A stretch of 64,000 nt of DNA from Pseudomonadota bacterium. GTDB taxonomy: Bacteria; Pseudomonadota; Alphaproteobacteria; Acetobacterales; Acetobacteraceae. This document shows, one piece after another, positions 54,800 to 63,276 of this stretch. The notes below the pieces were generated by a model that made no database searches, was not told the origin of the DNA, and saw only the letters and a list, made by a program, of their open reading frames with translations. The translations under genes and the position numbers were made by a program. Every line of letters begins with the position of its first letter. Position 1 is the stretch's first letter. The stretch spans positions 36,996 through 100,995 of the forward strand of contig JAJZBM010000009.1 in the NCBI GenBank assembly GCA_021798915.1, written 5' to 3'.

Positions 54800-55469
54800 C
54801 GCCAACCAGCCGCCCCTGTTCGAGCCGGAGCGCCGGCGCCGGATAGCGCGCGACCAGCGCGGTTTGATGGGTCGCGACGATGACGCTGGTGCCGAGCCGG
54901 TTCATCTCGCCGAGGAGCTGCATCAGCCGCTCCGCCTGCGCCTCGTCGAGATTGCCGGTCGGCTCGTCGGCGAGAATGAGGCTCGGGCGGTTGATCACCG
55001 CGCGGGCGATGGCGACGCGCTGCTGCTCGCCGCCGGAAAGCGTCGCCGGCAGCGCCGCCATGTGGCCGGCGAGCCCGACCCAGCGCAGCATTTCGGTGAC
55101 GTCCGCCCTGATCTGCCCCTCCGGCCGCCCGGCAAGGCGAAGCGGCAGGGCGACGTTGTCGAACACCGAAAGATGGCCGAGCAGGCGGAAATCCTGGAAT
55201 ACGACGCCGATCTGGCGGCGGAGTGCCGCGAGATCGCGGCGCGCGGCGGCATGGATGGGACAGCCGAGAACGATCGCCTCGCCCCGGCTCGGCCGCGCGG
55301 CCAGGGTGAGCAGGCGCAGAAGACTGGTCTTGCCGGCACCGGAGGGGCCGAGCAGCCAGCGAAATCCGCCCGCCGCGACGGCAAAGCTGATATCACGCAA
55401 CACCAGCCCCGCCCCGCCGCCATCGGCCCCGTCGCCATAGGAAAGTCCGACCTGGTGAAATCTGATCAT
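54792..55469 (-). CDS. ftsE: Cell division ATP-binding protein FtsE
   Basis: ABC ATPase of 225 residues. It begins IRFHQVGLSYGDG; Walker A is LLGPSGAGKTSLLRLLTLA, the Q-loop is IGVVFQDFRLLGHLSVFDNVALPL, the signature LSGGEQQRVAIARAV, and Walker B LILADEPTGNLDEAQA. The short linker and the LLGHLSVFDN block are typical of FtsE. The start is ATG at 55469. It is the first gene of the ftsE-ftsX-ydcF-plsC operon and is divergent from a zinc-ribbon gene. Confidence 0.93.
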   Translation of the reverse strand: MIRFHQVGLSYGDGADGGGAGLVLRDISFAVAAGGFRWLLGPSGAGKTSLLRLLTLAARPSRGEAIVLGCPIHAAARRDLAALRRQIGVVFQDFRLLGHLSVFDNVALPLRLAGRPEGQIRADVTEMLRWVGLAGHMAALPATLSGGEQQRVAIARAVINRPSLILADEPTGNLDEAQAERLMQLLGEMNRLGTSVIVATHQTALVARYPAPALRLEQGRLVGDG

Positions 55470-55593
55470 TCCGAACCGTGCTGTTCTCCCGCTTCTTTTG
55501 CCAAGCCGCGAAAGGCGGCGCAAACCCCGCCAACGGCATTGTCAGGGCCGGGCCGGCACGCCAAAGTCAGCATGGTAACGTCCTGAGACAGTC

Positions 55594-56010
55594 ATGCAGA
55601 TCACCTGTCCCGCCTGCGCCGCGACTTACGAGGTTCCCGAGGCTTTGCTCGTGCCCGGGCGGCGGGCCCGCTGCGCGCGCTGCGGGCATGAATGGGAGCC
55701 GAGCGCCAATGCCCCCCCGCCGGCACCGGAGATCCCGGAGGCCGCGCCGGCGCCCGATTCCTTCCCTTTGATTCCGGAGACACCGCTGGTCGCGACATCG
55801 GCGCGGATGATCGCAACCCCCGGCATCCCGCCGCGCCGCCGGCCGGGGGTTGCGATCTGGCTCGGCTGGGCGGCCAGCCTCGCGATCGTGGTCTATGCCG
55901 GCTATGCCGCCGCCCATCATCGCGGCGCGGTGATGCGAAGCTGGCCACCGAGCATCCGGCTCTACGACGCGCTCGGCCTCACCGCGCCAGCAGCGCCGGC
56001 GAAACCGTGA
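55594..56010 (+). CDS. Zinc-ribbon (MJ0042-type) membrane protein
   Basis: Protein of 138 residues. The N-terminus ITCPACAATYEVPEALL plus RRARCARCGHEW forms a four-cysteine zinc ribbon of the MJ0042 family. A Pro/Ala-rich linker leads to one membrane helix (VAIWLGWAASLAIVVYAGYAAA), then a short tail. Similar proteins stand next to ftsE in alphaproteobacteria; their role is not known. The start is ATG at 55594. It is divergent from ftsE and followed by the SOS box of lexA. Confidence 0.8.
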   Translation: MQITCPACAATYEVPEALLVPGRRARCARCGHEWEPSANAPPPAPEIPEAAPAPDSFPLIPETPLVATSARMIATPGIPPRRRPGVAIWLGWAASLAIVVYAGYAAAHHRGAVMRSWPPSIRLYDALGLTAPAAPAKP

Positions 56011-56045
56011 GGATTCCGCGCCCGCGACGCTTGACGAACGAATAA

Positions 56046-56060
56046 GAACCAATATAGAAC
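56046..56060. promoter_or_regulatory. SOS box (LexA-binding site)
   Basis: On the plus strand GAAC-N7-GAAC, which read on the minus strand is GTTC-TATATTG-GTTC. This is the exact alphaproteobacterial LexA site. It lies 110 bp before the lexA start and indicates autorepression. Confidence 0.85.
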
Positions 56061-56170
56061 ATAGTCCGGGAATCGGCCCGCCCTCATAAGCGTTCCCTCT
56101 CGCGCGATACCGCCTGGCGCGCTGCTGTCAGCGGCCGGCGTCTTTGGCACATGGCAGAAAAAGGCTCGGC

Positions 56171-56932
56171 ATGCTGACCCGCAAGCAATATCAACTTCTG
56201 ACCATCATCGATCAGCATCTGCGCAGCACCGGCTTCTCACCGAGCTTCGAGGAGATGAAGGACGCGCTCGGGCTCAAATCCAAATCCGGCGTCCACCGCC
56301 TGATCTCGGCGCTGGAGGAGCGGGGGTTTCTCCGCCGCCGCCATCACCGTGCCCGCGCCCTCGAAGTGCTGCGCCTGCCCGAGGACAGCGTGGCCGGCAT
56401 GCCAGGCAATGACGACGCCAGCGAGGCCCCGGAAGCGGCACCGGGCTTCCCCTCCCCTAGCGTTTCTCCCCCCAGCTTTTCTCCCAACGTCATTCACGGT
56501 GACTTCTCTGCCCGACTCCAGGGCGTGCGCGCGGCCTCGGCGGCGAGTGCCGTGCAATTGCCGCTCTATGGCCGCATCGCCGCCGGCCTGCCGATCGAGG
56601 CGCTGCGCGATCACGGCGCGCTGATCGAGGTGCCGGTCGCGCTGCTCGGCAATGGCGAGCATTACGCGCTGGAAGTGGCTGGCGATTCGATGATCGATGC
56701 CGGCATCCTGGATGGCGACACCGCCATCATCCGCCGTGGCGAGGGGGCGGAAAACGGCCAGATCGTCGTCGCCCTGATCGACGAGGCCGAGGTGACGCTG
56801 AAGCGGCTGCGCCGGCGCGGCAATTCGATCGCGCTGGAACCCGCCAATCCCCGCCACGAGACGCGGATTTTCCCGGCCGAGCGGGTGCGCCTGCAAGGGC
56901 GATTGGTGGCGCTGCTGCGGCGCTACGCATGA
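56171..56932 (+). CDS. lexA: LexA repressor
   Basis: SOS repressor of 253 residues. The start [29 protein letters not shown] is the alphaproteobacterial N-terminal winged helix, with [23 protein letters not shown] as recognition region. The self-cleavage site is Ala-Gly in [12 protein letters not shown], the catalytic serine is in [10 protein letters not shown] and the lysine in [11 protein letters not shown]. The central linker (about 80-125) is longer than usual and rich in Ser/Pro. The start is ATG at 56171; the frame upstream has no family match. It overlaps the next gene by ATGA. Confidence 0.94.
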   Translation: MLTRKQYQLLTIIDQHLRSTGFSPSFEEMKDALGLKSKSGVHRLISALEERGFLRRRHHRARALEVLRLPEDSVAGMPGNDDASEAPEAAPGFPSPSVSPPSFSPNVIHGDFSARLQGVRAASAASAVQLPLYGRIAAGLPIEALRDHGALIEVPVALLGNGEHYALEVAGDSMIDAGILDGDTAIIRRGEGAENGQIVVALIDEAEVTLKRLRRRGNSIALEPANPRHETRIFPAERVRLQGRLVALLRRYA

Positions 56933-57342
56933 GCCCGGCCTCCCGGCGGCCGGGCGGAAGCCTGATCGCCTTTCTTGCCATGGCCTTCGTCGTCGTCGGG
57001 CTGACCGGCATTCTCGCGACCTATGCCGCGCCCCTGCCGCTTGCCCGCGCCCTGCACGAGGAGGCGATGGTCGATGACGCGCTCGCCGGCGGCCGGGCGG
57101 CCGAAATCGACGCCATGGCGGCGGCACTGGGCAAAAATGACGAGGCACGATTCGGCGGCGCGGCGGCGGCCGACCATGATGCCGATCTCCCGGCCCGAGC
57201 GGCGGCTTTGCGCGCCGCGCTGCGCCGGACGATGACCGCCGAGGCGGAAGCGGCGGCGTGGCGGCTCCGCTTTCTGATCATCGTCGCGACCATCGCCGCG
57301 GCGCTGTTTGGTGCCGCACTCATGGGCGCCGGGCGGCGCTAG
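56929..57342 (+). CDS. Small two-helix membrane protein of unknown function
   Basis: Protein of 137 residues, with one membrane helix near the N-terminus ([24 protein letters not shown]) and one near the C-terminus ([23 protein letters not shown]). Between them is an Ala/Asp-rich helical domain of about 75 residues ([25 protein letters not shown]), likely periplasmic. I do not recognise it. Its start overlaps the lexA stop (ATGA), so it may be SOS-controlled by coupling, like the cell-division inhibitors that often follow lexA. The stop overlaps the convergent NUDIX gene by 4 bp. Confidence 0.65.
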   Translation: MSPASRRPGGSLIAFLAMAFVVVGLTGILATYAAPLPLARALHEEAMVDDALAGGRAAEIDAMAAALGKNDEARFGGAAAADHDADLPARAAALRAALRRTMTAEAEAAAWRLRFLIIVATIAAALFGAALMGAGRR

Positions 57343-58235
57343 CCGGCCGCGTCCCCGCCCGCCAGAGCCTCGCCCGCCAGAGCCTCGCCCGCCAGAGCCT
57401 CGCCCGCCAGAGCCTCGCCCGTCAGGGCGGCACGCAAGCGGTGTCCGTCCGGGCTTTGCGGGTCGATCACGGCGTGGCGCAGGAAAAGATCGATCAGCAC
57501 CAGGTTGACGTTGAACTTGAACGCATCCCCAGCCATCACCGCCGCTAACACCTCGGCCAGCGGCCAGAGGGCGAAGCCCGCCGCCTCGCCATCGGCGGCG
57601 CGGGGCACGAAATCCGCCGGCAAGGTGAGATCGAAACAATGCAAGCGATCGCGCCGCAGCCCCTCCGGGCGTTCCATCGCGTAATCGAGCACCGCGACCG
57701 GGCACGCCTGCGCCGCCAGTGCCGCCGGGATCGCGGCCTCCTCGGCGGCCTCCTTGATCAGGGTTTGCCAGGGCGTGAAGCCGGCCGGAATCCCGCCCGC
57801 GACGAGATGATCGAGCTTGCCGGGATCGAGCGGCCGATCCAGCGCCCGCTGCGCGACCCAGAGAAACCAGCCATCCCCGCGCCGCACCAGGCCATTGACA
57901 TGCACCCCCTCGGCGCGAAGGCCGAATGCCGGCAAGGCGCCGCGATCGATGCGCGCCAGCACCGCGCCACCGGCCTCGGCGCGGACATCGAAGGCTTCTC
58001 CGCGCCAGGCAAACAGCCCCTCGGCGGCAAGTGCAGCGGCGATCTCGGCCAGCCGCGCTGGTGCTGCGAGGTCGATCGCGTCCCCATCGGCGCGAAATCC
58101 GGGAAGGTCGAGCAGCCGCGCGGCGAGCGCCGGCGCGACCCAGCCGACGGCGACGCCGCTGAGCCGGAACGCACGCCGCGCACCCGGCAGACGCGCATTC
58201 CGACACGCCTTGATATGGCGCAACAGCCTGTCCAT
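57339..58235 (-). CDS. NUDIX hydrolase with DUF4743-like N-terminal domain
   Basis: Protein of 298 residues. The first about 115 residues match the DUF4743 part that precedes the NUDIX fold in Tnr3/NUDT20-24-type proteins (RLSGVAVGWVAPALAARL). The NUDIX domain has HVNGLVRRGDGWFLWVAQRALDR and the degenerate box GGIPAGFTPWQTLIKEAAEEAAI, which keeps the metal-binding Glu pair but departs from the standard consensus, as usual in this subgroup. The substrate may be a thiamine- or nucleotide-type diphosphate. The C-terminus ends in five-residue repeats (GEALA) from a 15-bp tandem repeat. Confidence 0.83.
   Translation of the reverse strand: MDRLLRHIKACRNARLPGARRAFRLSGVAVGWVAPALAARLLDLPGFRADGDAIDLAAPARLAEIAAALAAEGLFAWRGEAFDVRAEAGGAVLARIDRGALPAFGLRAEGVHVNGLVRRGDGWFLWVAQRALDRPLDPGKLDHLVAGGIPAGFTPWQTLIKEAAEEAAIPAALAAQACPVAVLDYAMERPEGLRRDRLHCFDLTLPADFVPRAADGEAAGFALWPLAEVLAAVMAGDAFKFNVNLVLIDLFLRHAVIDPQSPDGHRLRAALTGEALAGEALAGEALAGEALAGGDAAG
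57361..57420. repeat. 15-bp tandem repeat at the NUDIX 3' end
   Basis: Four exact copies of GCCAGAGCCTCGCCC. On the minus strand each encodes GEALA at the end of the NUDIX protein, so changes in copy number keep the frame. It is not a CRISPR: there are no spacers. Confidence 0.93.
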
Positions 58236-58324
58236 GGCGATGCATGTAAGGTCTCGGCGCGGAAAAGCCAGAACCGGGGTTTGCAACCGGGGTCCGCCGT
58301 GCCACATGCAACGCAACATTGCCC

Positions 58325-60133
58325 ATGGACAGACCCGCCCCCTCCCGCTCCTCGCTCGCGACCATCGGCTCTCTCCTCGCCTGGCTCTGGCCGCGCGGCG
58401 ACCGGCGCGGGCAGGCGCGCATACTCCTCGCCATCGCGAGCCTGATCGCCGCCAAGATCGCGACCGTTCTGGTGCCGGTTTATTACAGCCGCGCCGTCGA
58501 TCTGCTGGCGCCCAAGCATGGCGGGGCGATGGTGGTGCCGGTGGCGTTGATCGGCGCCTATGGCCTCGCCCGCATCGCCGCCTCCGGCTTCGGCGAATGG
58601 CGGGATGCGTTGTTCGCGCGGGTGCAGCAGCGCACCGTGCGCCGCATCGCGCGCGAGACCTTCGTCCATCTCCACCGCCTCTCGCTCGCCTTCCACCTCG
58701 AACGCCAGACCGGCGGCCTCGCGCGCGCCATCGACCGCGGCACCCGCGGCATCGAGCAGGTGCTGCGCTTCGCCGTCTTCAATATTCTGCCGACGCTTCT
58801 CGAAGTGGTGATGGTGACCGTCATCCTGTGGCGGATGTTCAACTGGCGCTTCGCCGCCGTCACCTTCCTCGCCGTCTTCGCCTATATCGGCTTCACCCTT
58901 TTGTTCACCAACTGGCGGGTGCGCTTCCGCCGCGCCATGAACGCCATGGACAGCGACGCCCAGACCAAGGCGCTCGACAGCCTGCTCAATTACGAAACCG
59001 TCAAATATTTCGGCAACGAGGCGCTGGAAGCGGCGCGCTATGATGCCTCGCTCGCCGCCTATGAGCGCGCCGCCGTCAAATCCCAGGTGACGCTGAGCGC
59101 GCTCAATTTCGGCCAGGGGACGATCATCGCGCTCGGCCTGGTCGCGGTGATGCTGATGGCCGCCGGCGACGTCACCCATGCCGGCATGAGCGTCGGGCGT
59201 TTCGTGCTGGTCAACACCTATCTCATCCAGCTCTATCAGCCGCTCAATTTCCTCGGCTTCGTCTATCGTGAGATCAAGCAGGGCCTGGTCGATATGGAGC
59301 AGATGTTCCGCCTGCTCGCCGAGCACCAGACCATCGCCGATCGCCCCGAGGCCCGGCCGCTGGCGCCGAGCGGCGCGCCGGCGGCGCTCGCTTTCGAGGC
59401 GGTGCGCTTCGGCTACGGCCCCGAGCGGACGATCCTCGACGAGATCAGCTTCAACCTGAAGCCGGGGGCGACGCTCGCCATCGTCGGGCCGACCGGGTCG
59501 GGAAAATCGACCATCACCCGGCTGATTTTCCGGTTTTACGAGGCGAGCGCCGGACGGGTCTTGATCGACGGCGAGGATATCCGCGCCCTCACGCAGGAGA
59601 GCCTCCGCGCCGCGATCGGCGTCGTCCCCCAGGATACCGTGCTGTTCAACGACACCATCGCCTACAACATCGCCTATGGCCGCCCCGGCGCGAGCGAGGC
59701 GGAGATCGAGCGCGCGGCGCGGCTCGCGCAGATCCACGACTTCATCACCGGCCTGCCGCAAGGCTACGCGACCCGAGTCGGCGAGCGCGGCCTGAAACTC
59801 TCCGGCGGCGAGCGTCAGCGCATCGCCATCACCCGCACGATTCTCAAGAATCCGCGCCTTCTCATCCTCGACGAGGCGACCAGCGCCCTCGATACCGAAA
59901 CCGAGCGCGACATCAATGCCGCCCTCCGCCAATTGGTGGAAACCCGCACCACCCTGGTCATCGCGCACCGGCTTTCGACCGTGATCGAGGCCGATGAGAT
60001 TCTCGTCCTCGCCACCGGTGCCATCGCCGAACGCGGAACCCACGCGTCGCTCCTGGCGAAATCCGGTCTTTACGCCCGGCTCTGGGCCGTTCAAGCCGAT
60101 CAGCGCCACTCCGAGCCCCTCGACGCCGCATGA
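58325..60133 (+). CDS. Atm1-type ABC exporter
   Basis: Half-size ABC exporter of 602 residues. Six membrane helices occupy the N-terminal half. They include TVRRIARETFVHLHRLSLAFHLERQTGGLARAIDRG and SLLNYETVKYFGNEALEAARYD, the signatures of the Atm1/ABCB7 group that moves glutathione-bound iron-sulfur precursors or metals. The ATPase has Walker A GPTGSGKSTITRLIFRFY, VPQDTVLFNDTIAYNI, signature LSGGERQRIAITRTIL, Walker B LLILDEATSALDTETE, and IAHRLSTV. The start is ATG at 58325. It is divergent from the NUDIX gene. Alphaproteobacterial members are linked to heavy-metal tolerance. Confidence 0.92.
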   Translation: MDRPAPSRSSLATIGSLLAWLWPRGDRRGQARILLAIASLIAAKIATVLVPVYYSRAVDLLAPKHGGAMVVPVALIGAYGLARIAASGFGEWRDALFARVQQRTVRRIARETFVHLHRLSLAFHLERQTGGLARAIDRGTRGIEQVLRFAVFNILPTLLEVVMVTVILWRMFNWRFAAVTFLAVFAYIGFTLLFTNWRVRFRRAMNAMDSDAQTKALDSLLNYETVKYFGNEALEAARYDASLAAYERAAVKSQVTLSALNFGQGTIIALGLVAVMLMAAGDVTHAGMSVGRFVLVNTYLIQLYQPLNFLGFVYREIKQGLVDMEQMFRLLAEHQTIADRPEARPLAPSGAPAALAFEAVRFGYGPERTILDEISFNLKPGATLAIVGPTGSGKSTITRLIFRFYEASAGRVLIDGEDIRALTQESLRAAIGVVPQDTVLFNDTIAYNIAYGRPGASEAEIERAARLAQIHDFITGLPQGYATRVGERGLKLSGGERQRIAITRTILKNPRLLILDEATSALDTETERDINAALRQLVETRTTLVIAHRLSTVIEADEILVLATGAIAERGTHASLLAKSGLYARLWAVQADQRHSEPLDAA

Positions 60134-60196
60134 TACCAACGTTCATACCGCCGCCCACCACCCGGCGCGCATACCCCGAATGAAAAGGACACGAAA

Positions 60197-60508
60197 ATGG
60201 GCCGCGAACATCAACCCGCCGACGCTCATGACGACGCGCATGACGATGGGCACAATGACGAGAAAACCCTGCACGATCTCGGCCAGGCCGGCTCGGTCAT
60301 CCAGCATGCCATCAAATATCTGATGGAGAAGAATATCGACGAATTGTCGATCGCCTCGGCTCTGCTCGGCGGCGGGCTCGGGGTGCTTTCGAACGTGCTC
60401 GACAATGATGCCATCGAGAAAATTCTCACCAACGCCATCGCCAGTGTCCGCGCCGGCGATCTGCACGCCCCGACCGGCGCGGCGACGGCTCCGGACCAGA
60501 AAGCGTAG
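60197..60508 (+). CDS. Small protein with His/Asp-rich N-terminus
   Basis: Protein of 103 residues that I do not recognise. The first 25 residues are unusually rich in His and Asp (HQPADAHDDAHDDGHNDE), a pattern that can bind metals. The rest is helical (SVIQHAIKYLMEKNIDELSIASALLGGGLGVLSNVLDNDAIEKIL) without signal or clear membrane helix. AAAAGGA precedes the ATG at 60197. It lies 63 bp after the Atm1-type exporter and may be co-transcribed, which would fit a metal link; that is only inferred. Confidence 0.6.
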   Translation: MGREHQPADAHDDAHDDGHNDEKTLHDLGQAGSVIQHAIKYLMEKNIDELSIASALLGGGLGVLSNVLDNDAIEKILTNAIASVRAGDLHAPTGAATAPDQKA

Positions 60509-60545
60509 CCTTACCGGGGTCGGCAAAGCGCTCTATGGTAGCGCC

Positions 60546-61502
60546 ATGCCGCGCGGTGATCTGTTTCCCGAAATCGGGCCGTACGAAACCGGCTTCCTGC
60601 CGCTATCCGGCGGGCATGTCATGTATTGGGAGCAGGTCGGCAGCCCTTCCGGCCTGCCGGTGCTGTTCCTGCATGGCGGTCCGGGCGCCGGCGCGGGCGC
60701 GGTGCATCGGCGGTTTTTCGACCCGACCCAATGGCGGGTGGTGATTTTCGACCAGCGCGGCGCCGGCCGCTCGCGTCCGAATGGCGGCCTCGACGAGAAC
60801 ACCACCACCCATCTCGTCGCCGATATCGAGACACTGCGCCGCCATCTCGGCATCGAGCGCTGGCTGCTATTCGGCGGCTCCTGGGGCTCGACGCTGGCTT
60901 TGGCCTATGCCGAGGCGCATCCCGCCCGGGTCGCCGGCTGCGTGCTGCGCGGCGTGTTTCTTGGCCGCAAACACGAGGTGGCGTGGTTCCTCCACGGCCT
61001 CGCGCATTTTTTTCCCGATGCCCATGCCGCCTTCGTCGGCTATCTGCCCGAAGCCGAGCGTGGCGACGTGCTCGGCGCCTATCTCCGCCGCCTGACCAAC
61101 CCCGATCCGGCGGTGCATATGCCGGCGGCGCGCGCCTGGTCGCTCTATGAAGGCTCGTGCAGCACCCTGCTGCCGAGCCCGGACACCGTCAGCGCCTTCG
61201 CCCAGGACCGCACCGCGCTCAGCCTCGCGCGGATCGAGGCGCATTACTTCGCCCATGATCTGTTTCTGCCGCCGGGCGGGCTGCTCGCCGGCATCGGCCG
61301 CATCAGCCATATCCCGGCCGAGATCGTGCAGGGCCGCTATGACATGATCTGCCCGCCGGAAACCGCCTATACCCTGGCCAGCGCTTGGCGCGGGGCGCGG
61401 CTCACGGTGGTTTCCGACGCCGGGCATTCGGCGCTGGAGCCGGGCATCCGCCGTGCCCTGGTGGCCGCCGTGGAGCGGCTGCGCCGGCCCGGCTTTGGAT
61501 GA
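60546..61502 (+). CDS. pip: Prolyl aminopeptidase
   Basis: Serine peptidase of 318 residues (family S33) that removes N-terminal proline from peptides. It starts LFPEIGPYETGFLPLSGGHVMYWEQVG; the oxyanion motif is LHGGPGAGAGAVHRRFFDP, then FDQRGAGRSRPNG, the nucleophile elbow GGSWGSTLALAYAEAHP, LFLPPGGLLAG with the Asp region GRYDMICPPETAY, and the catalytic His in DAGHSALEPG. The length is normal. The start is ATG at 60546; the frame upstream overlaps the preceding small gene. Confidence 0.93.
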   Translation: MPRGDLFPEIGPYETGFLPLSGGHVMYWEQVGSPSGLPVLFLHGGPGAGAGAVHRRFFDPTQWRVVIFDQRGAGRSRPNGGLDENTTTHLVADIETLRRHLGIERWLLFGGSWGSTLALAYAEAHPARVAGCVLRGVFLGRKHEVAWFLHGLAHFFPDAHAAFVGYLPEAERGDVLGAYLRRLTNPDPAVHMPAARAWSLYEGSCSTLLPSPDTVSAFAQDRTALSLARIEAHYFAHDLFLPPGGLLAGIGRISHIPAEIVQGRYDMICPPETAYTLASAWRGARLTVVSDAGHSALEPGIRRALVAAVERLRRPGFG

Positions 61503-61524
61503 CGACAGGAAGGAGAAAAGCCTC

Positions 61525-62448
61525 ATGAAATGCGGTGTGATCGGACTCGGGTCGATGGGCATGGGTGCGGCCCTCAACCTGGTCAAAAAAGGCCATGACG
61601 TCACCGGCTGCGATCTCCGCCCGGCGGCACGCGAGGAACTCACCGCCGGCGGCGGGCGGAGCGTCGCCCGCGCCGCCGATCTTCCGGACGGCCTCGACGG
61701 CGTTCTGATCTTCGTGGTCAACGCTGCGCAGGCGGAGGCGGTGTTGTTCGGCGCTGAGGGCTGTGTCCCGCGCCTCGCGCCCGGTGCGGTCGTCATCTGC
61801 GCAACGACGCTCGCACCGCAGCGCGCGACGGCGCTCGGCGCGCGACTCGCCGAGCACGGCCTCCTGATGCTGGACGCGCCGGTCTCGGGCGGCATGGTCG
61901 GGGCCCGAGGCGGCACGATGACGGTGATGGCCTCCGGCCCCGAGGCGGCCTTCGCCAAGGCCGAGCCGATGCTTTCAGCGATCGCCGGAAAAATCTGGCG
62001 GCTGGGGGCGGCGCATGGCGCCGGCAGCACGGTGAAAATGGTCAACCAATTGCTCGCCGGCGTGCATATCGCCGTCGCCGCCGAGGCGCTGGCGCTCGGC
62101 ATTCGCGCCGGCGCCGATCCGCAAACCCTGTTCGACGTCATCTCCAGCTCCGCCGGCAGTTCCTGGATGTGGCAGAATCGCGTGCCGCATATCCTGGACG
62201 GCGATGATCAGCCGCTCTCGGCGGTAAATATTTTCGTCAAGGATCTCGGCATCGTGCTCGATGAGGCGCGCGCCCTCACCTTCCCGCTGCCGCTCGCAGC
62301 TTCGGCGCATCAGCTCTTTCTCGCCGCAGCGGCCAACGGCCAGGGGGCGAAGGACGACGCGTTCGTGATCCGGGTCTGGCAGGCCCTGACCGGGATCGCG
62401 TTGCCCGGCGAAGAGAAACCGGCCGAAACAGCGCACCCCCCCGCTTGA
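61525..62448 (+). CDS. Beta-hydroxyacid dehydrogenase (3-HIBADH / L-threonate dehydrogenase-like)
   Basis: NAD(P)-dependent enzyme of 307 residues. The nucleotide fold is CGVIGLGSMGMGAALNLVKKG; the substrate motif is DAPVSGGMVGARGGTMTVMASG and the catalytic lysine is in GAGSTVKMVNQLLAGVH. DVISSSAGSSWMWQNRVPHIL and the short C-terminus resemble L-threonate dehydrogenase (LtnD), which oxidises four-carbon acids. The exact substrate is open. The start is ATG at 61525 with AAGGAG upstream. It is the last gene before the tRNA. Confidence 0.87.
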   Translation: MKCGVIGLGSMGMGAALNLVKKGHDVTGCDLRPAAREELTAGGGRSVARAADLPDGLDGVLIFVVNAAQAEAVLFGAEGCVPRLAPGAVVICATTLAPQRATALGARLAEHGLLMLDAPVSGGMVGARGGTMTVMASGPEAAFAKAEPMLSAIAGKIWRLGAAHGAGSTVKMVNQLLAGVHIAVAAEALALGIRAGADPQTLFDVISSSAGSSWMWQNRVPHILDGDDQPLSAVNIFVKDLGIVLDEARALTFPLPLAASAHQLFLAAAANGQGAKDDAFVIRVWQALTGIALPGEEKPAETAHPPA

Positions 62449-62483
62449 TCCGCCGCCCGCCGCCCTCTATAAGCCGCGCCACG

Positions 62484-62559
62484 GGGGCCATAGCTCAGTT
62501 GGGAGAGCGCCTGAATGGCATTCAGGAGGTCAGGGGTTCGACTCCCCTTGGCTCCACCA
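62484..62559 (+). tRNA. tRNA-Ala (anticodon GGC)
   Basis: A 76-base cloverleaf with encoded CCA. The acceptor arms are GGGGCCA and TGGCTCC, with the G3-U70 pair that marks alanine tRNAs. The D-arm is in TAGCTCAGTTGGGAGAGC, the anticodon stem CCTGA/TCAGG holds loop ATGGCAT (anticodon GGC), and the T-arm is GGGGTTCGACTCCCC. Sequence composition changes directly after it, as at an integration site. Confidence 0.97.
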
Positions 62560-62830
62560 AATAAATCAAAATTTGCGATTGGACTAAAAAATACAACTAA
62601 GAAACTGTCGGCACCGTGTCCGCAAGCGGGACGAAAGCACAAGACAGTCGAGGGGCAATCGCATGGCACGCCGCAAAGAAATCGCCCGGACCATGGGCTG
62701 ATCCGGGGGTTCCCTTCGGCGGCTCGTGTTTGGCGGCGCGGTTCCATCGGTCTGCCCGCCGCTCGGCCTGGCGGCGCATCTTGCCGATCCGGGCGCGAGG
62801 AAACCGGGTGCGGTACAAGAGAAAGGGCTG
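62560..62830. other. Unassigned region after the tRNA
   Basis: The first 50 bases (AAATAAATCAAAATTTGCG onwards) are rich in AT, unlike all upstream sequence; then GC-rich sequence returns. Open frames exist on both strands, but none resembles a known protein. It may be remnant DNA of an old insertion. No attachment-site duplicate of the tRNA 3' end was found within the window. Confidence 0.5.
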
Positions 62831-63174
62831 GTAGGTTTCGCGCGGGGCTCCCTGCGAGAGGCATGGTTTGGTGATCTCGCAAACAAGCTCATTCTCGTGC
62901 AGTACGAATCCCTGGTGGGGGATCCGGACAGGGTCCTGGAAAAGCTGTATCACGTTTTAAATGAGCCGTTTTCCGCCATGATTTTGATAACATCATCTAT
63001 GATGAACCCGATTATGACGCCAACCTTGGCGCACCCGGGTTGCATGCGGTGAAACGCCATATTCACCGCGAATCTCGCATGCTTTCCATTCCTCCAGATA
63101 TATTGGCAAAATTTGCAGACGCGAGCTTCTGGGCAAATCCGAAACTGAATTCCAGGAAAGTGCTCGTGTTGTAG
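62831..63174 (+). pseudogene. Sulfotransferase remnant, truncated and frameshifted
   Basis: The C-terminal part of a sulfotransferase-family protein is split over two frames. The first gives LREAWFGDLANKLILVQYES, then LVGDPDRVLEKLYHVLNEP. After position about 62970 the next frame continues the same protein: HDFDNIIYDEPDYDANLGAP, GLHAVKRHIHRESRMLSI, PPDILAKFADASFWANPKLN and a stop at 63172-63174. One base appears to be missing in the T-run at 62969-62972. The 5' half with the PAPS-binding loop is not present. Codon use is poorer in GC than in the genes left of the tRNA. Confidence 0.75.
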
Positions 63175-63276
63175 CCGCTCTCAGGTAGAAAAAGCGTCGG
63201 TATTTTGCTACAGGAGTGGCTACGGCACATACACTTTCGCCATTCACCGCTCGCAAGGTTGGGTCAAAATAGACAA

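Noticed and set aside
57361..57420. Possible CRISPR-like repeat
   Set aside because: The four 15-bp units are adjacent without spacers and lie in a coding frame.
57758..60139. Minus-strand open frame of 793 codons opposite the Atm1-type exporter
   Set aside because: The exporter has every ABC motif in the other strand. The antisense product has no recognisable fold, and its last part runs into the NUDIX gene in a wrong frame.
62597..62953. Minus-strand ORF of 118 codons after the tRNA
   Set aside because: It lies opposite the sulfotransferase remnant and has no similarity to transposases or integrases that I can recognise.
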